Source: Verrucomicrobiota bacterium (GTDB lineage: Bacteria > Verrucomicrobiota > Verrucomicrobiia > Limisphaerales > UBA9464). From it: a stretch of 36,420 nucleotides of DNA. Below are positions 9,071-18,725 of the stretch, one piece after another; the stretch's first letter is position 1, and every line of letters begins with the position of its first letter. The notes below the pieces were generated by a model. That model ran no database searches. It was not told where the DNA came from and saw nothing but the letters and a program-made list of their open reading frames with translations. Position numbers and translations under genes: made by a program. The stretch is from NCBI GenBank assembly GCA_008933025.1, contig WBXI01000015.1:1-36420 (forward strand). The letters run 5' to 3'.

Positions 9071-10813
9071 ATGAAAGCCGTGATTGTGGTATCCCGCGTG
9101 TTCCCCGTTCTTGCCGGGTTCCTGCTCGCGTTGTCCGTCGGCCGCGCCGACGAGTCGCGACCGCCCCGCGGGGACGACGACCTCCGCTCGTGGTTGGACA
9201 ACCTGGTGGTCCACCATGGATTCACCCCGGCCGAGATCCGCGACGCCACGGGACTCGCGGAACCCGAAATCGCGGCGGCGATCGGAAGATTCGGGATCGG
9301 GGGAGCGCCGGCGCCGCGGGATCCTTCCGCGCCGGTGAAAATGTTGCCCTATCCGGGCGGTCGGCACCCGAGGCTGGGGTTTTTCGACGGGGCGATCGAC
9401 CCGCAGCGCGACACCAAGTTGAGCGTGTTCACGCCGTGGGATCCCCGCGGGTACGTGGTGGTGGACGTGCCGGAGGCGATCTGGACCGATCTGGGCCTGA
9501 CCTATCTGGCCCACACCCATGTGCCGACGATCTGGGACAAGGCGGGGCTGAAGTTGCCGCGACTCGAATGGAGTCCGCGCGGCGACGGGTCGTTCGCGGG
9601 GGAACGCACCCTGCCGAACGGGATCGCCTTCGGGGTGCGCGCCCGGCCGGGGCCGGCCCGGGTCGAGTTCCGGTGGTGGTTGCGGAACGGCACGGACAAG
9701 ACGCTGGGCGGGATCCGCGCGCAGGTCTGCGTCATGCTCGGCCGGGCACCGGGATTCGCGGCGCAGACGAACGCCAACAAACTTCTCGACGGTCCGTTCG
9801 CCGCGGTGCGCGACGATGCAGGCCGCCGGTGGATCATCACCGCATGGGACGCCCTCGACCGCGTCTGGCAGAACCCGCCGGTGCCGTGCATCCATTCGGA
9901 TCCCCGGCTCGCGGATTGCCCGCCCGGCGAGACGCGCGAAGCCAGGGGCTGGCTCTGGTTTTACGAGGGCACGGACATCCGGGGCGAACTCGGACGATTG
10001 CGCCGGGAGTATCTCGAGTCGCCGAAGGTCGTTCGCAAGCCACTCGAGCCCATCCGGGACAAACTGGTGGTCCTGACCTTCGACGATTCCGTGGCGTCGC
10101 TCCACGCCAACGTCCGGCCCCTGCTGAAGAAGAACGGCTATGGCGCGACTTTCTTCATCACGGAAGGATTCACCTTCGCCACCAACAAGACGGACTACAT
10201 GACGTGGGCGCAGATCGCGGACTTGCACCGCGACGGATTCGAGGTCGGCAACCATACCCAGACCCACATGGGGGTTTCCGCGGATTCGCTGGGTCGGTTG
10301 CGGCACGAGATCGAGTTCATCAACGGGCGTTGCGCGGAGCACGGGATCCCGCGTCCGGTGAGTTTTGGATATCCGGGGAATGCCATCCATCCCGGCGCCC
10401 TGCCGATCCTGAGGGAACTGGGGATCCGGTTCGCGCGGCGGGGCGCGCAGCCGGAATTCGCCTACGAGACCGGGCGCGGGATTGCGTACGAGCCGCGCGA
10501 GGACCACCCGTTGCTGGTGCCGACGACGGGGGACGCGCGGCCGGTCTGGACGCTGGAGAACCTCAAACAGGCGGTGGCCCCGGCCCGGGACGGGCACATC
10601 GCGGTGCTGCAATTCCATGGGGTTCCCGACCGGGACCATCCCTGGGTGAACACGCCGCCGGAGCGGTTCGCGGAGTACGTCGGCTGGCTCAAGGCCAATG
10701 GCTATCGGTGCATCGCGATGCGGGACCTCGCGCGTTATGTCGATCCCGACGACGTCCCGGCCGAACCGTGGGGCATCATCGGGCGACGCCGGGCCGCGTC
10801 GGCGAAGCCGTAG
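9071..10813 (+). CDS. secreted polysaccharide deacetylase (NodB/CE4-like)
   Basis: This is a 580-residue protein. The ATG at 9071 gives a Sec signal (FPVLAGFLLALSVGRADE). Residues about 30-330 are a region I do not recognise, beta-rich and with many Trp (for example FRWWLRNGTDKTLGGIRAQVCVMLGRAPG, divided by loops). The CE4 domain starts at about residue 335: LVVLTFDDS is motif 1 (catalytic Asp and metal Asp), NHTQTHMG is motif 2 with the two metal-binding His, SFGYPGN is motif 3, and HIAVLQFHGVPD carries the late His. All metal ligands are therefore present. The enzyme should remove N- or O-acetyl groups from an extracellular or periplasmic polysaccharide. The large N-terminal part may bind or position the substrate. 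The gene stands alone, divergent from phnA. Confidence 0.88.
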   Translation: MKAVIVVSRVFPVLAGFLLALSVGRADESRPPRGDDDLRSWLDNLVVHHGFTPAEIRDATGLAEPEIAAAIGRFGIGGAPAPRDPSAPVKMLPYPGGRHPRLGFFDGAIDPQRDTKLSVFTPWDPRGYVVVDVPEAIWTDLGLTYLAHTHVPTIWDKAGLKLPRLEWSPRGDGSFAGERTLPNGIAFGVRARPGPARVEFRWWLRNGTDKTLGGIRAQVCVMLGRAPGFAAQTNANKLLDGPFAAVRDDAGRRWIITAWDALDRVWQNPPVPCIHSDPRLADCPPGETREARGWLWFYEGTDIRGELGRLRREYLESPKVVRKPLEPIRDKLVVLTFDDSVASLHANVRPLLKKNGYGATFFITEGFTFATNKTDYMTWAQIADLHRDGFEVGNHTQTHMGVSADSLGRLRHEIEFINGRCAEHGIPRPVSFGYPGNAIHPGALPILRELGIRFARRGAQPEFAYETGRGIAYEPREDHPLLVPTTGDARPVWTLENLKQAVAPARDGHIAVLQFHGVPDRDHPWVNTPPERFAEYVGWLKANGYRCIAMRDLARYVDPDDVPAEPWGIIGRRRAASAKP

Positions 10814-10982
10814 CCGGAGCGATCTATATTTCCCGGGAAAGCGCGCGATCCATTCTCGGATTCGGGCTGGTGGTCGACTCCCGCCAATCTCGGGCGCCAC
10901 GGAACGCGCCCCATCGCGGCATCGTCCGGATGCACGGGGACCGGTGTGGTTTCCGGTTCCGGTCCGGGTCGCCCTCGTTCCC

Positions 10983-11000
10983 TCCGGCTTGCCTGCCGGA
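10983..11000 (-). terminator. hairpin just downstream of the FecR-TPR-barrel gene
   Basis: TCCGGC and GCCGGA pair across a 6-nt loop, 8 bases beyond the stop of the leftward gene. There is no U-tract. It could stop or stabilise transcripts of the converging genes. Confidence 0.25.
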
Positions 11001-11008
11001 CGGTGGGC

Positions 11009-14000
11009 TCACCACACCCATTTCAGTCGGACCACCGCGGTGCGTTCGCGGGGCAGGTTGGCGAGACCGCCGAGCGGGTGGATGCGGTAGTCTTGGTCCA
11101 GCAGGTTTTCCACGCCCACGAGGACTTCGGCGCGGCGCTGCCAGAAGCGGTGGCCCACGAACACGCCCGTCTGCCAGACGCTCTCGTGCGGTGCCGGATT
11201 GTAGTCGGCGGCATCCCCGGCGGGTTGCGCGTACCAGGTGGCGTCGGCCCCGGCAAACCAGCCGGATTCGTGGTTGAACCGGGTTCCCAGGGTGACCGCG
11301 TGCAAGGTCGATTCCGTGGGGACCAAGAGCCCGACCCCGGGCAGGCCGAACCGCAGCGACCCCATGTCCAGCCAACGCGTGTCGAGTTCGTTCACCGACC
11401 AGCGATAGCGGGCAACGAACGACCAATGGCGCCCCGCCAATTGGGCCGCCGAGAAAGCCAGGGCGCGCTCCTCGTAGGCGATCCGCACCGGGGTCTGCAC
11501 CGCGGCGAGGTTGCCCGCGGTTCCCCGGAAGATTCCCTGGGGGGCATCCGCACCGGAGACGAGGCGCTCGGCCTGGAGGGCAAGGAAGGTGTCGGTGGCC
11601 AAGCGGGTCTCGAGGGCGACCTGCCACGTTTCCATTTCCGCCGCCGAGAGCGCCCCCACCAGGGATTCGGGCGCGAGACTCCGGTAGGCCTGGTTGAATC
11701 CGGCGATCTGGGTGGGCTCCAAACGGACGCTCTGCTCCGCGCCGATGCCGCCCAACGACCGGGTATAGGCGCCGCGCAGCCACACGTTGGTCCGGGGCGA
11801 CCAGACGAAGCCGGCCTTCGGCGACCCACGCGACACCCGCTGGCTGGCGTCGCTGAGGGGGCCGGAGCGGAAATTCACGGGGGACGTGACGACGTCGTAG
11901 GACAATCCCGCCGTGATCTGGAACGAGGCCCAGGGACGAACGGTGTCGTAGACATAGCCCTGGAGGCGTTCGGCCTTCGGCGAGACCCCGGGCGCGACGC
12001 CCGCCGGGCCGATGCCGTCGAACACGTTGCGGGCGTCCAGATCCGCGTGCTGGTAGCGCACGCCGCCGACCAGCGAATTGAGTTCGGTGTGCCAGAGATG
12101 TTGGGCTTCGGTGGTGAACCAATTCTCGCGGCTCGAGTAGGTTTGGGAAGCCGCGCCCAAGGGCAGCATGGCGCCCAGGGTCCCGTCGTGGTTGGTGGCA
12201 AAGCGATTCAAGGCGACCGCGCTGTCGGCCAACGTCTGGTCCGTGCGCAGCCACCCGGCCAACAGGAGGGTGTGGTGTTCCGGACCCCACGCGCGATGCC
12301 ATCCGCCCAACAGGACGGGTTCCAGGGTTTCCTTGACCCGAAGCGTGGTGCGTGCCGAGGCCGGGTCGGTATAGGAAGCGAGATCGCCGGCATCCGATTC
12401 GGCCCGCAGAACCTGCGCGTAGAGGGTGTCGCGTTCGCCCGCCTGCACCTTCAACTGGGCCTCGAACGCCGTCTGTTCGAAATCGGTGTTCGGCGCGAAA
12501 CCCGGATCGCGGACATAATACGCATCCGCCAGGTGACCCAGGCGTCCGTGGGTGCCGAAGAATCCACCGGCTTCCTCCCAACCGCCGGAACTCCGGTACG
12601 CGGTCTGGGAGAAGACGTGCAGGCCGTCCTGCTCGAACAGGCGGGAATAGTCCTGCTGGCTGAGGTTCGCCGACAACATGCCGCCGCCGACCGGCGCCAG
12701 CAGGTTGGCCTGGAGATACTCGCCGACCCGGGGCGTCTCGTAGCGGAGGTTCACCCGGCTGTCGTTGAGGAAGCTCTCGGCGAGGAACAGGTGGGCCGAG
12801 GGATTCGCCGGATCCACGGCGAGCGCCCGCCCGGCTTCGCGGACGGCAAAGTCCGTCAAGCCGGCGTCCCGGTAAGCCGTCGCCCGGTTGGCGCCGACCA
12901 CGGCGCGGTCCTGGTCCAGCAGCAGACCGGAGCGGTACAGCGCCCGCTCCTGGTTCCGCTCCTCGGCGCCGCCATAGGCGCGGATCGCCGCGTTGATCGA
13001 TCCCGCCTGTTGGAGCAGCAAGGCACGGTAAAGCCATACCGTCGGGTCCAACGGATCCAGTTGGCCCGCCAGATCCAGTTCGTGGCGGGCGCGGGTTTCG
13101 TCGCCCCGCGCCGTATAGGCTTTCGCCAGATAACTCCGCAGCAGGGATCGGTTCGGTTCGGTCGCGGCCGCCACCGTCAGATCGGACAATCCCGCGGCGG
13201 GTTGGCCGCGATGGATCCGCATGAGTCCGCGTCCCAGCCAGGCGTTGCCCAAACCGGGGTCGCGGCCGATCGAATCGGCGAAGGCCGTCTCGGCTTCCGC
13301 CGGGTGGTACTGCGCGGCCAGCACGAAGCCCCGCAGCGCGATGGCCTGGGCGTTGTCCGGCACCAAGTCCAGGGCCTTGGCAAGCGCGGCCGACGTCGCC
13401 CCGACCCGGCCGAAACCAAACTCCAATTCGGCGACGCGCACCCAGCCGAAGCCGAATTCGGGCCGGAGGGCCACCGCGTTGCGCGCCGCGGCGAGCGCTC
13501 CCGGCAGGTCGCGCCGGGCCTGGCGCGCGTACGAGGCGGCCAGCCATTCGGTGGCCGTCGCGGGCGTCCGTGTCGCGGCGACCGCGTCGCGCAGGGCGGT
13601 GCCAAGGGTCGTGTCGACGACCGTTCGCAATGCGTCCGCCAATCGGGCGGTGGGATCGTCGCCGCGGAGGGGCGACAGCAGGGACACCGCTTCCCGGACG
13701 TTGCCGACGGACAGGACCAATCCCGCGAGGAGGACCCGTTCCTCCCGGTCCGCGGGTTGGCGTCCGGCGGGATAGGCGGCCAATGCGCCGAGGAGGTCGC
13801 CGCGGCGATACTTGCCGAGCGTGGGTTCCAGTTCCGGGGCGAAGGGATTGGCGGGTGCCAATTCGGGCAGCGAAAGGATGCCGGGGTAATACAGCATCCA
13901 TTGGATGGCGCCGCCGCCAAGGCCCTCCAACGCGGCGGTCCTCGCCGGCGGGGTCGTGGGCGAGGCCTCGGCGACGCCACTGCCTTTCAGGTTCAGTCGT

Positions 14001-14530
14001 CCGAGTGGGTTGGCCATGTCCACCTCGCCGTCGAAGAGGGCCAATTGGACCCGGCCATCGTCGGCGACGGCAAATGTGAATTCGGTTCCGCGCACGATGG
14101 CCGACACGCCGTTGCCCTTGACCTCGGTTTGTCCGGTTTCGGCTCGGTGGAAAAAGCGCAGGGCGCCCCGCAGCAATTCGAGCAGGCCGCGGTCCTCCTT
14201 TTGCTCGATCCGAAACCGGCTGAGCTCGTCCAGATCCAGGACGGAACCGTCGGCCAAACGCAATTTCGCCCGGCTGCGTTCCTGGGTCCGCACCTGATCG
14301 CCCGCCCGGAGGACCAGATTCGTGCGGACGATGTCCGCCGGGTTGGACCGTTCCCATTTCGCGGTTCCGTCACGGAGGATCTCGACCGTGCCTTTGGCGC
14401 CGATGAGGGTGGCTTGGGTGGGTGGGTCGGCCGCGGTGGCCCGCACGAATTGCCCCGCCCATAGGACGAAAAGCAACCGGACCACCGGCGCCGACGACCC
14501 GACGAACAGCCTGCTACGGATGTGGGACAT
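11009..14530 (-). CDS. FecR domain + TPR + outer-membrane beta-barrel protein
   Basis: This is a 1173-residue protein; the ATG at 14528-14530 gives a signal peptide (VVRLLFVLWAGQFVRATAA). Residues about 60-175 are a FecR-type domain (VLRAGDQVRTQERSRAKLRL, LDLDELSRFRIEQ, VKGNGVSAIVRGTEFTF, LFDGEVDMAN). Residues about 230-560 are TPR-like helical repeats (AEWLAASYARQARRDLPGALAAARNAVALRPE-type units, each with A-L/P spacing). From about residue 590 to the end the sequence alternates as in an outer-membrane barrel. It ends with VGVENLLDQDYRIHPLGGL and RTAVVRLKWVW, close to the C-terminal signature of TonB-dependent receptors with a terminal aromatic residue for BAM insertion. No plug domain or TonB box is visible. 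It follows the large exoprotein gene by 11 bp, so one transcript is likely. The combination is unusual. Export, anchoring or sensing of its partner is inference. Confidence 0.8.
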   Translation of the reverse strand: MSHIRSRLFVGSSAPVVRLLFVLWAGQFVRATAADPPTQATLIGAKGTVEILRDGTAKWERSNPADIVRTNLVLRAGDQVRTQERSRAKLRLADGSVLDLDELSRFRIEQKEDRGLLELLRGALRFFHRAETGQTEVKGNGVSAIVRGTEFTFAVADDGRVQLALFDGEVDMANPLGRLNLKGSGVAEASPTTPPARTAALEGLGGGAIQWMLYYPGILSLPELAPANPFAPELEPTLGKYRRGDLLGALAAYPAGRQPADREERVLLAGLVLSVGNVREAVSLLSPLRGDDPTARLADALRTVVDTTLGTALRDAVAATRTPATATEWLAASYARQARRDLPGALAAARNAVALRPEFGFGWVRVAELEFGFGRVGATSAALAKALDLVPDNAQAIALRGFVLAAQYHPAEAETAFADSIGRDPGLGNAWLGRGLMRIHRGQPAAGLSDLTVAAATEPNRSLLRSYLAKAYTARGDETRARHELDLAGQLDPLDPTVWLYRALLLQQAGSINAAIRAYGGAEERNQERALYRSGLLLDQDRAVVGANRATAYRDAGLTDFAVREAGRALAVDPANPSAHLFLAESFLNDSRVNLRYETPRVGEYLQANLLAPVGGGMLSANLSQQDYSRLFEQDGLHVFSQTAYRSSGGWEEAGGFFGTHGRLGHLADAYYVRDPGFAPNTDFEQTAFEAQLKVQAGERDTLYAQVLRAESDAGDLASYTDPASARTTLRVKETLEPVLLGGWHRAWGPEHHTLLLAGWLRTDQTLADSAVALNRFATNHDGTLGAMLPLGAASQTYSSRENWFTTEAQHLWHTELNSLVGGVRYQHADLDARNVFDGIGPAGVAPGVSPKAERLQGYVYDTVRPWASFQITAGLSYDVVTSPVNFRSGPLSDASQRVSRGSPKAGFVWSPRTNVWLRGAYTRSLGGIGAEQSVRLEPTQIAGFNQAYRSLAPESLVGALSAAEMETWQVALETRLATDTFLALQAERLVSGADAPQGIFRGTAGNLAAVQTPVRIAYEERALAFSAAQLAGRHWSFVARYRWSVNELDTRWLDMGSLRFGLPGVGLLVPTESTLHAVTLGTRFNHESGWFAGADATWYAQPAGDAADYNPAPHESVWQTGVFVGHRFWQRRAEVLVGVENLLDQDYRIHPLGGLANLPRERTAVVRLKWVW

Positions 14531-14541
14531 GGCGGGAGGGT

Positions 14542-17500
14542 TCAGGGGGCAATGCGGAAAATCCGCGGGTCGTTGGCCGGGGTGAGGAATTGGTAGGACG
14601 CACTCCGTTCCACGCGGTTGGTCTGGAACGGCGACCAGGTCTTGCCGTTGTCCGTGCTCGACTCGATGACATAGCTCCGTCCCAGACGGCCGCCGGTCAC
14701 CCGCCAGACTTTCTTCCCGTCGGTCAACTTGCCGGCGGCGTCCAGACGCAGGGCCTGCTCGGCCACCCGATAGAACCGCATCGGGACCGTGCCCGGCCCG
14801 GAGTCTTGGTACACCAGCCCGCCGTCGCCCAGCCAGTCCTCGTATCGGTCGAGCACCTCGGTCAACGCGTCGTAGCGGTCCACGGCCACGCGCTGGCCCG
14901 GGTTGCCCCGCAGCACCCACCGGAAGACGGTGTCCGTGACCTGCGCGCTTCCGGGCGCGGCCGCGAGCGGGACATCCAGCGAGACCTCGGCGACCCCGTT
15001 GGTGACCCGGCCGAGACCATTGTCGAGGATCACGCTGTAGCGGCCCACCTTGTTGCCGTCGAGTTTGCCGACGGCAAACTCCCGGCCGTCGGCGCCCGGC
15101 ACGGGCACGCCGTTGCGCAGCCAGATGACCTGCGGGGCCGGGACCAGGTCGGCCTCGTAGGCGCGGAGGGTGAGGAGGGATCCCTCGGAGCGGTCCACGT
15201 TGGGCACGGTGGTGTCCGGGGCCACGACCGGGGGCGGGACGCCGACGAGGAATTCCAGGGGAATGCTGCCGCCAATGCGGCTCGCGCTGCCCACCACCAC
15301 CAGCAACGTCTCGCCGGCCTGCACGTTCTCGATGACCAAGAGGTCGCCCGTGGCGCAAGCCGCGGGTTCGGAGAGGTCGCTCTCGCGGTAGACCGCCATG
15401 ACGGTGGGGCTGGTGGCCGCAACGGAGCGGATGACCAACCGGCCGGCGGCCTGGGTCAGCAGGGGGAACCAACGGGAGCGCGAGACCTTGGTCCCGCAAT
15501 GGTTGGCCTCGCGGATTTCGGTGGTGGCGTTGGTGTTGTTGACGGTCTGGAATCCGGGCCGTCCGGGGGAAAGCAGGAGCGGGGGCACTCCAAGGCCACC
15601 CTTGCCGGCGGCGGCGAGGGCGGGGCCGCCTTGGGAGGGTGCCAGGATGTCCTCGAGTTTGTCGTAGGAACGCACGCCCGGTTGATCGCCGATCTCGACG
15701 ATGGCCTCGTGGCTCAACACGGTCTGGCCGCCGCCGCTCGCCGCCAGTTGGTAGGTGCCGACCTGGTCGCGGCCGAGGGCGGGGAGCACGAGGGTGGCGG
15801 CGGTGGCGCCGGGCAGCGGTTGCCCGTTGAACCACCACTGCACGGACGCCGCGTCGTTCACGCCCGCGACCAATTCCACGCGGGAACCGGATGGCGCCGT
15901 CTGGCTCGGGGGCTGGGTGACGAAGCGCGGCACGGGGGGCGCGTCGGCGGTGAAATCCCAACCGAGGACGTAATTGCCGCTGCCATCGCCGAGGCCCGCG
16001 ACGGCGACGAGATAGCGGGTGTTGGCGACGGCGCTGAACGTGAGTTCGCTGGTGAAATAAGCCCCGTCCCCGGCGTCGTCGTTGCTGGCGATCTCGCTCA
16101 GGGCGTTGACCGCGGTTCCGGTATAGACGGCGAGCAAAGTGTCGAAGGCACTGCCCCGGGTCAGGCAATGGAAGCGACCGTTCTTCGGTGCCGTCCACGA
16201 GTACCACACCGTGCGGGAGCCGGGTCGGGCGGCGTGGTTGGGTTCGCCGTTCTCCCGGGTGGCATGGGCGTTGTTGCCGGCGATCGGACTCGTCTCCGTA
16301 TCGAGCGCGACGGCGTTGGCAAAGGCGTCGTTGCCGGGCAGGACGGGGAGTTTGATCCGCACCTCCACGGGGCCGGCGGTGAGGGTGGCGAACGAATCGG
16401 TCACCACCACGGTATAGGTCCCGGCGTGGGAGAGATTGACGGGACTCACGGTATAGGTGGGTCCGTTGGCGCCGGGGATGTCGTCGCCGTTGAGGCGCCA
16501 TTGGAAGGCAAACGGGCCCGAGCCGGCGATCTCGGCGGTGAGCACCAGCGTGGCGTCGGGGTCGAGCGTGACCAAGGGCGGGAGGGGGACGACGAGCCGG
16601 GCCGGGGCGAGTACCCGGATCAAGGCGGGACCGTTGGTGACCGTCCCGGCGGGGTTGGTGGCGACGACCGAGTAGAGGCCGGGCTGGTCGAGGGAGACTG
16701 GATCGAGGACGAGTTGGGCGCCGGTCTGGGTGGGCAGGGGGGAACCGTCCCGGAACCATTGATAGGAAAGGGCTGGTCCGGCGATGCCGGCTGGCACCGT
16801 GGCGGGGGAACCGGCGGGCAAGAGACGCGGAGCGAGCGGGGTGGCGATCGCGGGAGCGGTGATATATTCGACGGTATGGGACGTGCTGGCGAGTTTGCCG
16901 GCGGGACTGTTGACGATGGCCTGGTAGATTCCGCCGACGTTTCCCTGGGTGCCGTCGAGGGACAGGGACGGGCCCGAGCCCACCGGCTGGCCATCCCGGA
17001 GCCAGTCGAAGGTTTGGGCCGTGCCTCCGTTGGCGAAGGCGGAGAGCAAAATCGAATCGGACTTGCCGGCAATCACCCGGAGGGGCGATGCGGATGCAGT
17101 GACCCCGATCTGGAGCGGCAGGGTGGTGGTGAACACGGCGCCGTCGACGGAGACGGCACGGACGAAGCTGCCGGCAGGCACGCCCAAATCACTATTGAAC
17201 GAAGTGATCGCACCGGGCCCTGGAGAAACGACCTCGGCGACGAAGCGCCAAACCAGCCCATTGGTGCTGGTTTGGACCTGGATCGGTCGACCGGGCTCGG
17301 TGGTGCAATCGATGCGGTCGATGTGGAAGGACAAAGTCGGGTTGGATATCCACTGGAGGGCGAGCGTGGGTGTTTGGCCGCGTGCGACGCCGGGCCGCAG
17401 CGCGCGGCGGGGAATGGGGACCAGATTCGTGTTCCCGGGAACCGCCCATTGCAATTTGCAAAACGCGGGGCCGCTGTCCTCATAATAATTCAGGTTCAAC

Positions 17501-18720
17501 CGGTAAGGTCGGCCGGCCTCGAGGTGTACCTCGTCGCTCCGCTTGCCCCCGCAGCAACTCCAATTGGTCTCGACCAACCGGTCGTCGAACCAAAGCCGTG
17601 TGCCATCGTCGGACGCCGCCGCGAGCCGGTAATCACCGGTCAGTTCGGGAACGATCCAGCCCGTCCAGATGGCGGAAAAAAGATTGTTCGACCCCCCACG
17701 TGGCCCGCTCCCGCTCCACTCGAAGAACACCTGGGCGTCGCGGCCGGCATAAAGACGCTGCCGGAACTGTCTCGTCCGCATGACCAAAGCACTGCCAAAT
17801 CCGTTGTACTCCCCCGCGAACACCTCGAGCGTCAGCCCGGTGTCGTCATCCTCAAGGGTGATTTCGCAGTCGGTCCGGCCCGCCACCAAGGAGGCTCCGG
17901 TGCTGGCCAGCAGTTCGATCCGGAACGTCCGGTCGTCGTTGGGCACCTCGTTTTGGGCCGTGAGGGGCACGGTGACGAACGCTTCGCGAACGCCCGCCGG
18001 CAGCGGGAGCACCCCGGTGGTGGCGACGAAGTCCTTGCCGTCCACCGCCGACCCGGCGATCACCCGGTAGGAAACCTCCACGGCTTCCGTGTCCGGACCG
18101 GTTCGCCGGACGGGAATCCGGACTTCATTGGTGGCTTCGGAAACGCTGATCTTGCCCCAGGGCAGTTCCACCTCGGGCGAAGCGGGAGGCGCGAGCGGGG
18201 CGATGCGTTGGAGTCGGGCGCCCACATTGGCGGCCACCAGCAACGTGCCGGCGGGTTCCACCGCGAATACGGTCCCGCTGCCAAACAGTTTCGCCAACTG
18301 GGTTCCATCGGCGGAGTACTCCTCGAGGGCACCGGTACTGCGCAAGGCGACGATGTGCCCATTTCGCAGCACATCCATTTGGATGATGTTCGTGCCGTGA
18401 ACCGTGGGTTTGAACGTGGAATCCATGGTGCCATCGACATTGAGACGCACCCAACCGGACACCGCGGTGGACCCAAAGAGGTTGAAGGGTCCCGCGGCAA
18501 GCACCCGCGCCTGCAAGTCTGCCGCCACACACTTCACGGTTCCGAAGTCGGCACGACCGCTGGTACTGCCGAAACCCGCGCCCGTGACGAACGTGGAGTC
18601 GAAGGAACCATCCGCCTGGAGGCGGGCAATCCGGCCACGGTTGGTACGGTTGAGGGCGTTCTGGAACGAGCCCCCCAACACCAGCCTTCCGTCCCGCAGG
18701 AGGGCCATGCCGAGTCCCGA
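14542..18720 (-). CDS. giant exported protein (delta-60, Calx-beta, PA14-like, Ig-like), 5' truncated
   Basis: About 1392 residues remain; the N-terminus is lost at the junction near 18,720. Modules in order are: two delta-60-type repeats (MALLRDGRLVLGGSFQN, RIARLQADGSFDSTF; then WVRLNVDGTMDSTF); a Calx-beta domain (about 18,150-17,850; ISVSEATNEVRIPVRRTG, ending CEITLEDDDTG); a PA14-like domain (about 17,820-17,400; WIVPELTGDYRLAAASDDG, TRLWFDDRLVETNW); three Ig-like domains (DWLRDGQPVG, QWFRDGSPLP, QWRLNGDDIPG motifs); a PPC-like domain (NDAFANAVAL, WYSWTAPKNGRF, NDDAGDG); two further Ig-like domains; and a C-terminal domain with YVIESSTDNGKTW and NDPRIFRIAP. Such proteins are surface or secreted adhesins/glycan binders. 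The first visible Met is at 18,708, but the delta-60 repeat is already under way there, so the gene is broken. It is followed by the FecR-TPR-barrel gene. Confidence 0.85.
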   Translation of the reverse strand, partial: SGLGMALLRDGRLVLGGSFQNALNRTNRGRIARLQADGSFDSTFVTGAGFGSTSGRADFGTVKCVAADLQARVLAAGPFNLFGSTAVSGWVRLNVDGTMDSTFKPTVHGTNIIQMDVLRNGHIVALRSTGALEEYSADGTQLAKLFGSGTVFAVEPAGTLLVAANVGARLQRIAPLAPPASPEVELPWGKISVSEATNEVRIPVRRTGPDTEAVEVSYRVIAGSAVDGKDFVATTGVLPLPAGVREAFVTVPLTAQNEVPNDDRTFRIELLASTGASLVAGRTDCEITLEDDDTGLTLEVFAGEYNGFGSALVMRTRQFRQRLYAGRDAQVFFEWSGSGPRGGSNNLFSAIWTGWIVPELTGDYRLAAASDDGTRLWFDDRLVETNWSCCGGKRSDEVHLEAGRPYRLNLNYYEDSGPAFCKLQWAVPGNTNLVPIPRRALRPGVARGQTPTLALQWISNPTLSFHIDRIDCTTEPGRPIQVQTSTNGLVWRFVAEVVSPGPGAITSFNSDLGVPAGSFVRAVSVDGAVFTTTLPLQIGVTASASPLRVIAGKSDSILLSAFANGGTAQTFDWLRDGQPVGSGPSLSLDGTQGNVGGIYQAIVNSPAGKLASTSHTVEYITAPAIATPLAPRLLPAGSPATVPAGIAGPALSYQWFRDGSPLPTQTGAQLVLDPVSLDQPGLYSVVATNPAGTVTNGPALIRVLAPARLVVPLPPLVTLDPDATLVLTAEIAGSGPFAFQWRLNGDDIPGANGPTYTVSPVNLSHAGTYTVVVTDSFATLTAGPVEVRIKLPVLPGNDAFANAVALDTETSPIAGNNAHATRENGEPNHAARPGSRTVWYSWTAPKNGRFHCLTRGSAFDTLLAVYTGTAVNALSEIASNDDAGDGAYFTSELTFSAVANTRYLVAVAGLGDGSGNYVLGWDFTADAPPVPRFVTQPPSQTAPSGSRVELVAGVNDAASVQWWFNGQPLPGATAATLVLPALGRDQVGTYQLAASGGGQTVLSHEAIVEIGDQPGVRSYDKLEDILAPSQGGPALAAAGKGGLGVPPLLLSPGRPGFQTVNNTNATTEIREANHCGTKVSRSRWFPLLTQAAGRLVIRSVAATSPTVMAVYRESDLSEPAACATGDLLVIENVQAGETLLVVVGSASRIGGSIPLEFLVGVPPPVVAPDTTVPNVDRSEGSLLTLRAYEADLVPAPQVIWLRNGVPVPGADGREFAVGKLDGNKVGRYSVILDNGLGRVTNGVAEVSLDVPLAAAPGSAQVTDTVFRWVLRGNPGQRVAVDRYDALTEVLDRYEDWLGDGGLVYQDSGPGTVPMRFYRVAEQALRLDAAGKLTDGKKVWRVTGGRLGRSYVIESSTDNGKTWSPFQTNRVERSASYQFLTPANDPRIFRIAP

Positions 18721-18725
18721 GGCAC
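18709..18725. other. junction between host exoprotein gene and phage head gene
   Basis: To the left, the minus strand reads a delta-60 repeat without its protein start. To the right, the plus strand reads a Mu-I-type protease already past its N-terminus (GTHEITATKGGK). The join falls in the CCGAGTCCCGAGGCACC neighbourhood. No terminal inverted repeat, att-like core or IS end is visible there. Confidence 0.7.

Noticed and set aside
10946-14464. A 1172-residue open frame on the plus strand
   Set aside because: It is antisense to the FecR-TPR-barrel gene; its translation is low-complexity Gly/Arg/Gln/Val with no domain, an effect of high GC at third codon positions.
14542-16759. N-terminal extension of the FecR-TPR-barrel protein
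   Set aside because: It is an out-of-frame reading of the exoprotein gene (same strand, different frame), rich in Arg and Pro; the true start with signal peptide is at 14,530.
14422-18720. Extension of the phage protease-capsid frame to the left
   Set aside because: This part is antisense to the exoprotein gene, and the translation has no protein-like features; the real phage sequence begins at about 18,721.
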